Source of the DNA: an uncultured Eubacteriales bacterium
GTDB lineage: Bacteria > Bacillota > Clostridia > Oscillospirales > CAG-272
Assembly (NCBI GenBank): GCA_900545935.1
Contig: URAP01000012.1
Span: 1-52,610, forward strand
Direction: 5' to 3'
Length of the DNA: 52,610 bases
Under the pieces are notes generated by a model. The model was given only the letters and a program-made list of their open reading frames with translations. It did not search any database and was not told where the DNA came from. Position numbers and translations under genes: made by a program. Positions 22,711 to 30,836 of the stretch are shown one piece after another. Every line of letters begins with the position of its first letter. The stretch's first letter is position 1.

Positions 22711-23777
22711 TCAAGAGCGTAGAAACCGAACGGCTCATCTCGCGCACAGACGATTTTGTCAGATACGCCGAGAAGCACGGCAGCGCCGTGTCCGGCTTTT
22801 TTGATGCCGCATCCGTAAGTGTTGTCGGAGAACATCTGTCCCGTCTCGGACTCGCAGCGCGCGGGCTGTCTTACTGTTTTTTCGGCGGATATGCCGGGGC
22901 TGAGCGGCAGGTGCTCGTGATAGTTGACACCGCATTTTGCCCGTACGGGTATTTTTGCGGTGATTGCCTTACGCGCGCGGGCGCGGAGCTGTCGGAGTGG
23001 CGCGTAAGCGCCGAGGCGATAGGCGGCTGCGGTGATTACGGCTATGACGGCAATTACGCTTATGGCGAAAATTACGAGTATAACGGCGGCTGTGATCACT
23101 GCGGCTCGGGAAATTACGGCGGAGATACGGATGTCGGAGGTACGGACGACGGGACTGCGCAGCGCGGTGCTGTCGGTCATGATGCCGATATAAGTCCGGA
23201 TGTCGGGAAGAACTGTGGGATGCAGCTGTGTCCTACGGCTGCGGAGGCTGCCGGACTGCGGTATGTGCATGTGCGCGGCAGCGGATATTATGAGCTCGAT
23301 CACCGATCGTTTCTCGGAGCCGTGCTTGCGCTCGGGCTCTCGCGCGACACGGTCGGCGATATTATTGTCAGAGACGGTCACGAAGCGATAATAATTACCG
23401 TACGGGCGGCTGCTGAACTTTTGCTTTCACAGCCGCCTGTTCTTACTTATGTCGGCAGAGACAAGGTTTGTGTAAGCGAAACCGTGCTGCCTCCGGACTA
23501 CGAGCCCGAGAAGCGGTTTACGGAGCTTTCGATAACGGTCGCATCTCCGCGCCTCGATGCAGTGGTGTCCGAGCTTGCGCGGTTGTCGCGCGATAAAGCG
23601 AAAGCCGCCGTCATAGGCGGTGCGGTCGCGATATCGGGCAGGGTCGAGCAGCGGCCGGACAGAGAGGTAGTGCAGGGAGATGTGCTCTCGGTGCGGGGCC
23701 ACGGAAAGTTTGTGATCGGCGAGAGCGGTACGACCTCGCGCGGAAGAGTTCGCCTCGCGGTGAAAAAATATAATTAG
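22707..23777 (+). CDS. YlmH-like RNA-binding protein with S4 domain and a Gly/Tyr-rich insertion
   Basis: A 356-residue protein; YlmH relatives are normally about 260. Residues ~1-100 and ~183-270 match the two halves of the N-terminal domain (RTDDFVRYAEKHGSAVSGFFD, YYELDHRSFLGAVLALGLSR, VGDIIVRDGHEAIIIT). Residues ~280-353 are the S4 RNA-binding domain (LDAVVSELARLSRDKAKAAV, then GDVLSVRGHGKF). Between them, residues ~103-182 are a low-complexity insertion rich in Gly, Tyr, Asp and Asn, with several Cys. In Bacillus YlmH has been linked to ribosome rescue, acting on stalled large subunits. ATGA overlap with yggT. The insertion is in frame and the rest is intact, so the gene is probably functional. 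Confidence 0.9.
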   Translation: MIKSVETERLISRTDDFVRYAEKHGSAVSGFFDAASVSVVGEHLSRLGLAARGLSYCFFGGYAGAERQVLVIVDTAFCPYGYFCGDCLTRAGAELSEWRVSAEAIGGCGDYGYDGNYAYGENYEYNGGCDHCGSGNYGGDTDVGGTDDGTAQRGAVGHDADISPDVGKNCGMQLCPTAAEAAGLRYVHVRGSGYYELDHRSFLGAVLALGLSRDTVGDIIVRDGHEAIIITVRAAAELLLSQPPVLTYVGRDKVCVSETVLPPDYEPEKRFTELSITVASPRLDAVVSELARLSRDKAKAAVIGGAVAISGRVEQRPDREVVQGDVLSVRGHGKFVIGESGTTSRGRVRLAVKKYN

Positions 23778-23827
23778 CAGCACCGTTCTGTGCTGCGGCA
23801 ACGGAATTTCGGAAAGAGAGGGTAAAG

Positions 23828-25015
23828 ATGCTTCCCCCGTATGAGATAAAAGCAAAAGAATTTACACATGTGCTTCGCGGCTATGCCGTAGAAGAGGTCG
23901 ATGAATACTGTGCCTTCGCGCTCGATAAGTATACCGAGCTGTATCGCGAAAACGATGCGCTTGAGCAGAAGATCGCCTCGCTTGAGGCGGAGCTTGCTCA
24001 TTTCCGCGAAGATGAGGAGTCAATACGCAGCGCTCTGGTGGATGCCAAGCGTGCGAGCACGAGGATAGTCGAGGAGGCGACCGAGCGTTCAAAGGTCATT
24101 CTCCACTCGGCAAAGCTGAACTGTGACCGAATACTTTCCGAGTTTCGCAGTGCGGTCTCGGAGGAGAGGGACGAGCTTCTGCTGCTCCGGGCAATGGTAA
24201 AGAAGTTCAAGGATGATCTCTTTTCCGCCTACAAAACGCATATAGAGTATATAGAGCGTATCGCGCCCGAGCTTGACAGTCTCGACGAATCCGAGTTTTC
24301 GGATGAGGCGGTGCTCAGACTTGCGGTCGAGAGCATAAAGGGCAGCATCCGCGAGGATGAGAGCACAGCCGACGGCGATATCCCGCTGCCGACCGATGAC
24401 GCTGCAAGCGATGCTGCGGAGGAAGCAGCTCAGATTGACTCCGATACCGCCGAGAGCGAAGCGACCGAGACAGCCGGAACGGATGAGCTGACCGGGCAAA
24501 CGGATTCGGCTGCCGAGGGTGATGTACAGGATGAAGACGGTGCTGCTTATGCAGCAGAAAACGGCGGCGTTGCCGATGAATCGAACGGCGATGCTGCCGA
24601 CGGAGCGGCGCTTGATGCGGTCGATGATGAACAAATCGACTCGGCGGGCGGCGCGGATGATATTCCGACCGACGGAGATGCTCCCGATGACATGGACGCA
24701 GATATTGCAGAGGACAGTGCGGATAGCAGCGGTCCGGCAAGCAATAACGCATCTGTCGGCACGGAGACATCGATACCGGTCATGAATGCCGATTCCGGCA
24801 CTGCCGGAGTGCAGATGAGCCTTTTCTCGGATGAGGATGAACTTGTGCTTGAGCGAAGCGAGCTCGGCGGCTTTGATGCCGAGATGCCGGACGAGAATGA
24901 TGAGGACGATGATTTTCTTGCATTTCCGGAGGAGCTCGGCAGTGCACCCGATAACAGCACCGGCGATGAGCTGAACAGTCTCATCGATGACATTCGCGGT
25001 GAGTCGGACGACTGA
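23828..25015 (+). CDS. divIVA: DivIVA-domain protein with a long acidic tail
   Basis: A 395-residue protein; DivIVA is usually 160-250. The N-terminal domain (IKAKEFTHVLRGYAVEEVDEYCAFALDKY) senses negatively curved membrane at septa and poles, and residues ~35-150 are coiled coil (ENDALEQKIASLEAEL and following) that drives oligomerisation. Residues ~170-395 are disordered and dominated by Asp, Glu, Ala and Ser, with few basic residues and a short hydrophobic motif near 315-325 (GVQMSLFSDEDEL) that could dock partners. It closes the sepF-yggT-ylmH-divIVA cluster. Start at 23828 has GAGAGGG upstream. The core call is firm; the function of the tail is unknown. Confidence 0.93.
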   Translation: MLPPYEIKAKEFTHVLRGYAVEEVDEYCAFALDKYTELYRENDALEQKIASLEAELAHFREDEESIRSALVDAKRASTRIVEEATERSKVILHSAKLNCDRILSEFRSAVSEERDELLLLRAMVKKFKDDLFSAYKTHIEYIERIAPELDSLDESEFSDEAVLRLAVESIKGSIREDESTADGDIPLPTDDAASDAAEEAAQIDSDTAESEATETAGTDELTGQTDSAAEGDVQDEDGAAYAAENGGVADESNGDAADGAALDAVDDEQIDSAGGADDIPTDGDAPDDMDADIAEDSADSSGPASNNASVGTETSIPVMNADSGTAGVQMSLFSDEDELVLERSELGGFDAEMPDENDEDDDFLAFPEELGSAPDNSTGDELNSLIDDIRGESDD

Positions 25016-25203
25016 GCTGCGCTCTTTAACGATACTTCATGCGGTGTGCCGCGCATTTCGGATTGCCGATGCATGACTGCATAATACAAGCAAATTAATA
25101 TTGCATATCACATAAATGCGGTTTTCCGTCGGGGACCGCACGGCAACGCGGTTGCCGCATATAAAACAAAAATATTTTCGACGGAGAAACAGGAACAAAA
25201 GAA
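25016..25203 (+). other. ileS leader region with stem-loops, no T-box recognised
   Basis: It contains CGGCAAC-gcg-GTTGCCG, a strong 7-base-pair stem, and TGCGGT...ACCGCA just before it. The T-box core (UGGN within GGGTGGTACCGCG) and a terminator T-tract are not present; GGGGACCGCA is only a partial likeness. Confidence 0.4.
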
Positions 25204-27972
25204 ATGGCTAAGGACTACACTTCTACACTTAATCTACCTAAGACCGACTTCCCCATGCGCGCAAATCTGCCGCAGCGCGAGCCCGAGATGCAGAAGGCAT
25301 GGGAGGATGAGGGCATTTATGAGCAGATGCTGAAGAGAAACGCGGACAAGCCGAGCTTCATTCTTCACGACGGACCTCCCTTCTCTAACGGAAATATTCA
25401 CATGGGTACCGCAATGAACAAGGTACTCAAGGACTTCATAAACAAGTACAAATCCATGCACGGCTTCCGTGCATGCTATCGTCCCGGTTGGGATAACCAC
25501 GGAATGCCCATCGAAAGCGCTATCATCAAGCAGAGCAAGCTCGACCGCAAGAAGATGACCGTGCCGGAGTTTCGCGATGCGTGCCATGAGTTCGCGCAGA
25601 ATTTCGTTAACATTCAGATGGATCAGTTCAAGCGTCTCGGCGTCCTCGGCGAGTGGAACGATCCGTATCTGACCATGAAGCCCGAGTTCGAGGCGAGAGA
25701 GATTCGCGTGTTCGGCGAGATGTACAAGAAGGGCTACATCTACAAGGGACTTAAGCCTGTATACTGGTGCCCGCACGACGAGACCGCGCTTGCAGAGGCT
25801 GAGATCGACTATAAGGACATCGACTGTACCTCCATCTACGTCAAGTTCCGCATCTCCGATACCTGCGGGAATGAGAAGATGAACGCACTCGACCTTGCCA
25901 ATACCTATTTCGTTATCTGGACGACGACCGCATGGACGCTCCCGGGCAACCTTGCGATTGCCGTACATCCGCGCGAGGAGTACATTGCAGCAAAGGTTCC
26001 CTCGGGCGAAATATATATCCTTGCAGCCGCACTTGCGGAAAAGACGCTTGCGGCAGCGGGTATCGACGGCTATGAGACGCTTGCCTCGTTTACCGGCAGC
26101 GAGCTCGAATACATGAAGGCGCGCCATCCCTTCCTTGACCGCGACAGCGTTCTGCTCTGCGCAGACTATGTCACCATGGAAAGCGGTACCGGATGCGTTC
26201 ATACCGCGCCCGGATTCGGTGCGGACGACTATATGACCTGCAAGCGCTATAAGATGGATATGATAGTTCCGGTCGATGACCGCGGCTATCAGACCGAGGA
26301 TGCAGGCCCCTATGCCGGAATGTACTATGAGGAATCCGGCGAGCGCATCATCGCCGACATGCGTGAGAGCGGTGCGCTGCTCGCTTCCGAGCAGATAACG
26401 CACTCCTATCCGCACTGCTGGCGCTGCAAGCACCCCATCATCTTCCGCGCTACTCCGCAGTGGTTCTGCTCGGTCGAGGCGTTCAAGGACGAGGCTGTCC
26501 GCGCATGCGACGATGTCACCTGGACTCCCGCGTGGGGCCGCGAGCGCATGATAGGCATGATTCGCGAGCGCGCCGATTGGTGCATTTCGCGTCAGCGTCA
26601 TTGGGGTCTGCCTATTGCGGTATTCTACTGCAAGGATTGCGGCGAGGTCATCTGCAATGACGAGACCATCGACAATGTTTCCCGTCTCTTTGCTGAGCAC
26701 GGCTCGAATGTCTGGTACGAGAAGGAAGCAAGCGAGCTTCTTCCCGAGGGCTTTGTCTGCCCGAAGTGCGGTTCTGTTCATATTACAAAGGAGACCGACA
26801 CGCTCGACGGCTGGTTTGACTCCGGCTGTACCCACTTTGTAAACCTCGAGGACCGCGAGGGCATGCGTTGGCCCGCAGACCTCTATCTCGAGGGCGCGGA
26901 TCAGTTCCGCGGATGGTTCCAGTCCTCGCTCCTTACCGCTGTCGGCGCTAAAGGTCAGGGAGCGCCCTATCGGGGTGTTCTTACCCACGGATGGGTCGTT
27001 GACGGTGAGGGCAAAGCGATGCACAAATCGCTCGGCAACTCGGTGCTCGCAGAGGATGTTGTAAAGAAATACGGCGCGGATATTCTCCGTGCATGGGTCG
27101 CATCGAGCGACTATCAGGTCGATGTCCGCGTGTCGGACAAGATCCTCGGTCAGCTCGGCGAGATATACAGAAAGATAAGAAATACCGCGCGCATCCTGCT
27201 CGCAAATCTCGGAGACTTTGATCCCGATAAGGACATGCTTCCCGTATCCGAGCTCGAGGATATCGATAAGTGGATAATTGCGGGCGCGAACGAGCTTGCG
27301 GCACGTTCGATAAAGAACTACGACGAGTACGATTTCCACGGGGTTTTCCACGACCTTGCAAACTTCTGCACCGTCGACCTCTCCAAGCTCTATATTGATA
27401 TAACCAAGGACCGCAGCTACGTTGAGGCACCGACCTCCAAGACCCGCCGCGCCGTTCAGACCGCGATGTATACCGTTCTCTCTATGATAACGCGCATCCT
27501 CGCACCCCTGCTCACCTTTACCGCAGACGAGATCTGGCGCGCTATGCCGCATGTCGCATCCGAGGACGCGAGAAGCGTGCTTCTCAATGATATCCCCACC
27601 TATGATGAGTCGCTTACCTTCCCCGAGATAAAGGCTCACTGGGATCACCTCTTTGAGCTTCGTGACGACGTTATGAAGGAGCTCGAGACCGCGCGTGCGA
27701 ACAAGCTGATAGGTAAGTCTCTCGAGGCTCAGCTGCATATCACCGCATCGGGTGAGCAGTATGCGGTGCTCGACAGCTTCCGCGATCAGCTCGCCGCAAT
27801 ATTCATCGTCTCCGCCGTATCGCTTGAGAGCGGCGAGGGAGAGATGAAGGTCACCGTTGAACCCGCATCGGGCGAGAAGTGCGACCGCTGCTGGATGTTC
27901 ACCGAGGACGGCGAAACGACCGAGGACGGTCATCTCTGTGCGCGCTGCATGGAGACCGTAAAAGGACTTTGA
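25204..27972 (+). CDS. ileS: Isoleucyl-tRNA synthetase
   Basis: A 922-residue class Ia synthetase that charges tRNA-Ile and edits valine. The HIGH signature is in PPFSNGNIHMGTAMNK, the second signature appears as GKAMHKSLGNS in place of KMSKS, and the editing domain lies between them (WTTTAWTLPGNLAIAVHP, HTAPGFGADDY). The C-terminus has the zinc-binding module CDRCWMFTEDGE...CARC, typical of bacterial IleS. AGGAACAAAAGAA precedes the ATG. It follows divIVA and is followed directly by lspA, a widely conserved order. A very long frame on the opposite strand is an artefact of codon bias. Confidence 0.98.
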   Translation: MAKDYTSTLNLPKTDFPMRANLPQREPEMQKAWEDEGIYEQMLKRNADKPSFILHDGPPFSNGNIHMGTAMNKVLKDFINKYKSMHGFRACYRPGWDNHGMPIESAIIKQSKLDRKKMTVPEFRDACHEFAQNFVNIQMDQFKRLGVLGEWNDPYLTMKPEFEAREIRVFGEMYKKGYIYKGLKPVYWCPHDETALAEAEIDYKDIDCTSIYVKFRISDTCGNEKMNALDLANTYFVIWTTTAWTLPGNLAIAVHPREEYIAAKVPSGEIYILAAALAEKTLAAAGIDGYETLASFTGSELEYMKARHPFLDRDSVLLCADYVTMESGTGCVHTAPGFGADDYMTCKRYKMDMIVPVDDRGYQTEDAGPYAGMYYEESGERIIADMRESGALLASEQITHSYPHCWRCKHPIIFRATPQWFCSVEAFKDEAVRACDDVTWTPAWGRERMIGMIRERADWCISRQRHWGLPIAVFYCKDCGEVICNDETIDNVSRLFAEHGSNVWYEKEASELLPEGFVCPKCGSVHITKETDTLDGWFDSGCTHFVNLEDREGMRWPADLYLEGADQFRGWFQSSLLTAVGAKGQGAPYRGVLTHGWVVDGEGKAMHKSLGNSVLAEDVVKKYGADILRAWVASSDYQVDVRVSDKILGQLGEIYRKIRNTARILLANLGDFDPDKDMLPVSELEDIDKWIIAGANELAARSIKNYDEYDFHGVFHDLANFCTVDLSKLYIDITKDRSYVEAPTSKTRRAVQTAMYTVLSMITRILAPLLTFTADEIWRAMPHVASEDARSVLLNDIPTYDESLTFPEIKAHWDHLFELRDDVMKELETARANKLIGKSLEAQLHITASGEQYAVLDSFRDQLAAIFIVSAVSLESGEGEMKVTVEPASGEKCDRCWMFTEDGETTEDGHLCARCMETVKGL

Positions 27973-28547
27973 TCACCGAGAATAAGCCGAGGCGAGCCCG
28001 CCTCGGCATGCTCTTTTGGATAGCGGTAATGCTGCTGACCGTCGCGCTCGATCAGTATACAAAGCATCTTGCACGTACTTTGCTCGCGCCCGTCGGCGAT
28101 GTGCCGCTGTGGGACGGCATACTGCATCTGACATATGTCGAGAATACCGGCGCCGCGTTCGGAATGATGAAGAATCAGCGGTGGATATTCCTGCTGTTCT
28201 CGGCCGTTGCTATTATCGTGCTGTCGGTCTATGCAGTCGTCGAGCGGAAAAAGCTCGGCGAGATGGGTGGCATTTCACTTGCACTTATCATCGGCGGCGG
28301 CATCGGAAACATGATAGACCGCATAGGCGCGGGATATGTTACCGATTTCGTAAATTTCAAGCTCATCGGCTTTGCCGTGTTCAACTATGCCGATGCGGCT
28401 GTCTGCGTCGGTGCGGTGCTGCTGATGGTATATGTGCTGTTCTTCGCGGACCGCTCTCCGAATTCCGGCGACGGTAAGACGAGCGGTAAGGCAAAGAAGA
28501 GCGACGGTGCCGTGAATGCCGGAACAGACGGCGAAAAAAATGACTGA
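27969..28547 (+). CDS. lspA: Lipoprotein signal peptidase (signal peptidase II)
   Basis: A 192-residue membrane aspartyl protease that removes signal peptides from diacylated prolipoproteins. I chose TTG 27969, which overlaps the ileS stop (TTGA) just after AAAAGGA; an ATG at 28008 lacks a ribosome site. Four hydrophobic segments are visible (~12-28, 69-91, 99-117, 137-160). Family motifs: DQYTKHLA, ENTGAAFG, GNMIDRIGAGYVTDFVNF with catalytic D126, and FNYADA with catalytic D142. The C-terminal 30 residues are a hydrophilic Lys/Ser/Gly tail not typical of the family. The overlaps with ileS and the next gene indicate one translationally coupled unit. Confidence 0.93.
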   Translation: MITENKPRRARLGMLFWIAVMLLTVALDQYTKHLARTLLAPVGDVPLWDGILHLTYVENTGAAFGMMKNQRWIFLLFSAVAIIVLSVYAVVERKKLGEMGGISLALIIGGGIGNMIDRIGAGYVTDFVNFKLIGFAVFNYADAAVCVGAVLLMVYVLFFADRSPNSGDGKTSGKAKKSDGAVNAGTDGEKND

Positions 28548-29484
28548 CAAAAAGAATACCGGCTCGGTCGGGGGTGTACCGGTTCGGCTCGATGTCTATG
28601 TTGCCGAGTGCGAGGGGGTGACCCGCAGCGCGGCGCAGCGGCTGATAGAGAGCGGCTGTGTGACCGTCGGCGGCAGGGTACGTGACAAGAAGTATCTTGT
28701 GACCGATGCCGACGAGGTGACGGTCGAGCTGCCCGAGCCGCAGCTGTGCGAGGCGCAGCCGCAGGATATACCGCTCGATATAGTATATGAGGACGATCTG
28801 CTGCTCGTGGTCAACAAGCCGAAGGGCATGGTGGTGCATCCCGCTGCGGGCAATCCCGACGGTACGCTCGTCAACGCCCTGCTGTATCATTGCGGCGGCT
28901 CACTGTCGGGCATCGGCGGTGTGCTGCGTCCCGGTATCGTTCATCGTATAGATAAGGATACGAGCGGACTTCTGCTCGTTGCAAAGACCGATGAGGCGCA
29001 TAATTTCCTCGCACAGCAGTTTGCGTCGCACAAGCTCGGGCGAATATATTCGACGATAGTCGTCGGAAATCTCCGCGACGATGAGGGAACGATAGACGCG
29101 CCGATAGCACGGCATCCGGTCGACCGCAAAAGGATGGCGGTGGTGACGGGCGGAAAAGAGGCGATCACGCACTATACCGTGCGTGCGCGCTTTCCGGGCA
29201 GCGCGGACAGACAGGCATTTACCCAGCTTGATGTCCGGCTCGAGACGGGCAGAACGCATCAGATAAGGGTGCATATGTCGCATATCGGGCATCCCGTGCT
29301 CGGAGATACCGTTTACGGCGGGGATAGGACCGCACTCGCGCGGCGCTATGCATCGGTGCTGCGCGGTCAGTGTCTGCACGCGCGGACTATAGAATTCGAG
29401 CATCCGCGCACGCATGAGATAATGCGCTTTGACAGCGGACTGCCGGATTATTTTATGCAGCTGCCGTTCGATATCGTACCGTGA
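28540..29484 (+). CDS. RluD-family 23S rRNA pseudouridine synthase
   Basis: A 314-residue protein from ATG 28540, overlapping the lspA stop by 8 bases; no strong ribosome site, consistent with coupling, and an in-frame ATG at 28516 is also possible. An S4 RNA-binding domain (~14-75: VRLDVYVAECEGVTRSAAQR, SGCVTVGG) precedes the catalytic domain with VVNKPKGMVVHPAAG and the active-site aspartate in HRIDKDTSGLLLVAK (D138), then RTHQIRVHMSHIGHPVLGD. It isomerises uridines in large-subunit rRNA. Family members RluA/C/D are hard to separate by eye; the YlyB/RluD type next to lspA is the usual Firmicutes arrangement. Confidence 0.93.
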   Translation: MTDKKNTGSVGGVPVRLDVYVAECEGVTRSAAQRLIESGCVTVGGRVRDKKYLVTDADEVTVELPEPQLCEAQPQDIPLDIVYEDDLLLVVNKPKGMVVHPAAGNPDGTLVNALLYHCGGSLSGIGGVLRPGIVHRIDKDTSGLLLVAKTDEAHNFLAQQFASHKLGRIYSTIVVGNLRDDEGTIDAPIARHPVDRKRMAVVTGGKEAITHYTVRARFPGSADRQAFTQLDVRLETGRTHQIRVHMSHIGHPVLGDTVYGGDRTALARRYASVLRGQCLHARTIEFEHPRTHEIMRFDSGLPDYFMQLPFDIVP

Positions 29485-29615
29485 GTATGTTTCGCGCGGG
29501 ATGAATTTGCGCGAAATGAGCTTGCACGAGATGGGGATGCAGCTGAATCTGCGGGAATACTGAATTATCCGTGAGCGGCGCACAGCCGCGTTATTAATTC
29601 GGAGGCAACGGCATT

Positions 29616-30746
29616 ATGACCGAAAACAAAAGCTTTGCGCTCAGCGGAGCGCGTATATACGACACCGACAGCGAGAGCTACATTACGGGCGGAATCGCAG
29701 TAAAGGATGGCATCATAACCGAACTCGGCGAGCTGTCTCGGGAGAGCGCCGCTGCGGCGGAGGATGTCGGCGGTGCGCGGATAATTCCCGCGATGGTCGA
29801 CGTTCATACTCACGGCAGATGCGGCTGCGATTTCTGCGGCGCGAGCCGAGAGGAGCTTGCCCGTCTGCGCCGTGCATATGCGGAGTCGGGAACGGCTACC
29901 GTGATACCGACGCTCGCATCGGGTACGCTTGAGCAGTGGCTCGAGGCTACCGATAACATACATGCACTCGGCTTTGACGGTATACACTATGAGGGCAGAT
30001 ATCTCTCGCCCGAAAAGCGCGGCGCGCACGCGCCCGAGCTGCTTAAAAATCCCGACGCGGATGAGCTGCGCACGCTTATGCGGCACGCGGGAGATATGCG
30101 GGTGCATGTCTCGATGGCAGCGGAGCTGCCGGGAGGCGACGAGGCGATGGCTGCCGTCATAGACGGCGGCGGTACGGTCGGACTCGCGCATACCTCCGCT
30201 ACGTATGAGCAGGCTATGCATGCCGTCGAGCGCGGGCTGCATTCGTTTACACATGTTTTCAATGCCATGACGGGCATGTCGCACCGCGCACCGGGCGTTG
30301 TCGGAGCTGCGCTCTCGTCGGGGCTGTATACCGAGTTTATCTGCGACGGTGTTCATATTCACCCGTCGGTGATAAAGATTGCCTACAATGCCGTGCCGCA
30401 TGACCGCTTTGTGCTGATAACCGACTCGCTTATGGCGGCGGGGCTCGGCGACGGCGAGTACGAGCTTGCGGGGCAGCCGGTGCGTGTTGAAGGCGGTATC
30501 GCAAGAACGGGCGACGGAGCCATCGCAGGAAGCATGCTTGACCTCTTTACGGCGGTGAAGAACCTCTCCGCTTTTGCCGGAATACCGTTTGAGCAGGCGC
30601 TGCCCGCAGCGACGTCGGTGCCCGCGCGAATGCGGCGGCTCGACGGCGTGACAGGCTCGCTGCGTGTGGGGCTGCGCGCGGATATGCTGCTGCTCGACGA
30701 GCACGGCGGGATAGACCACGTATATGCCGCAGGCGAGCGCATCTGA
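29616..30746 (+). CDS. nagA: N-acetylglucosamine-6-phosphate deacetylase, divergent
   Basis: A 376-residue amidohydrolase. It removes acetate from GlcNAc-6-phosphate on the way from amino sugars or recycled wall to glycolysis. Motifs: metal ligands in DVHTHG, GIHYEGRYLSPEKRGAH (the glutamate ligand, with EGR in place of the usual EGP), HTSATYEQA, THVFNAMTGMSHRAPG, DGVHIHP, and the catalytic aspartate in LITDSLMAAG. The C-terminal GSLRVGLRADMLLLD closes the beta sandwich. GGAGG lies 9 bases before the ATG. nagB and sugar transport genes are not nearby. The altered segments place it in a divergent branch, so a related N-acetyl sugar phosphate is possible. Confidence 0.88.
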   Translation: MTENKSFALSGARIYDTDSESYITGGIAVKDGIITELGELSRESAAAAEDVGGARIIPAMVDVHTHGRCGCDFCGASREELARLRRAYAESGTATVIPTLASGTLEQWLEATDNIHALGFDGIHYEGRYLSPEKRGAHAPELLKNPDADELRTLMRHAGDMRVHVSMAAELPGGDEAMAAVIDGGGTVGLAHTSATYEQAMHAVERGLHSFTHVFNAMTGMSHRAPGVVGAALSSGLYTEFICDGVHIHPSVIKIAYNAVPHDRFVLITDSLMAAGLGDGEYELAGQPVRVEGGIARTGDGAIAGSMLDLFTAVKNLSAFAGIPFEQALPAATSVPARMRRLDGVTGSLRVGLRADMLLLDEHGGIDHVYAAGERI

Positions 30747-30836
30747 GCCGCAGCGGCGTAAAAGCTCGCTTACACGGAAATCAAGAAGATAACCATAACG
30801 ATATATACCGAATTACAACGAAAGAAGGAACAAAAG

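Noticed and set aside
25016..25203. T-box riboswitch in the ileS leader
   Set aside because: GGGGACCGCA only partly matches the T-box sequence, the UGGN core is missing, and there is no terminator.
25234..27933. An 899-residue open frame on the strand opposite ileS
   Set aside because: It mirrors ileS almost exactly; GC-rich codon usage with few TTA, CTA and TCA codons leaves the opposite strand free of stops. No family resemblance, no ribosome site.
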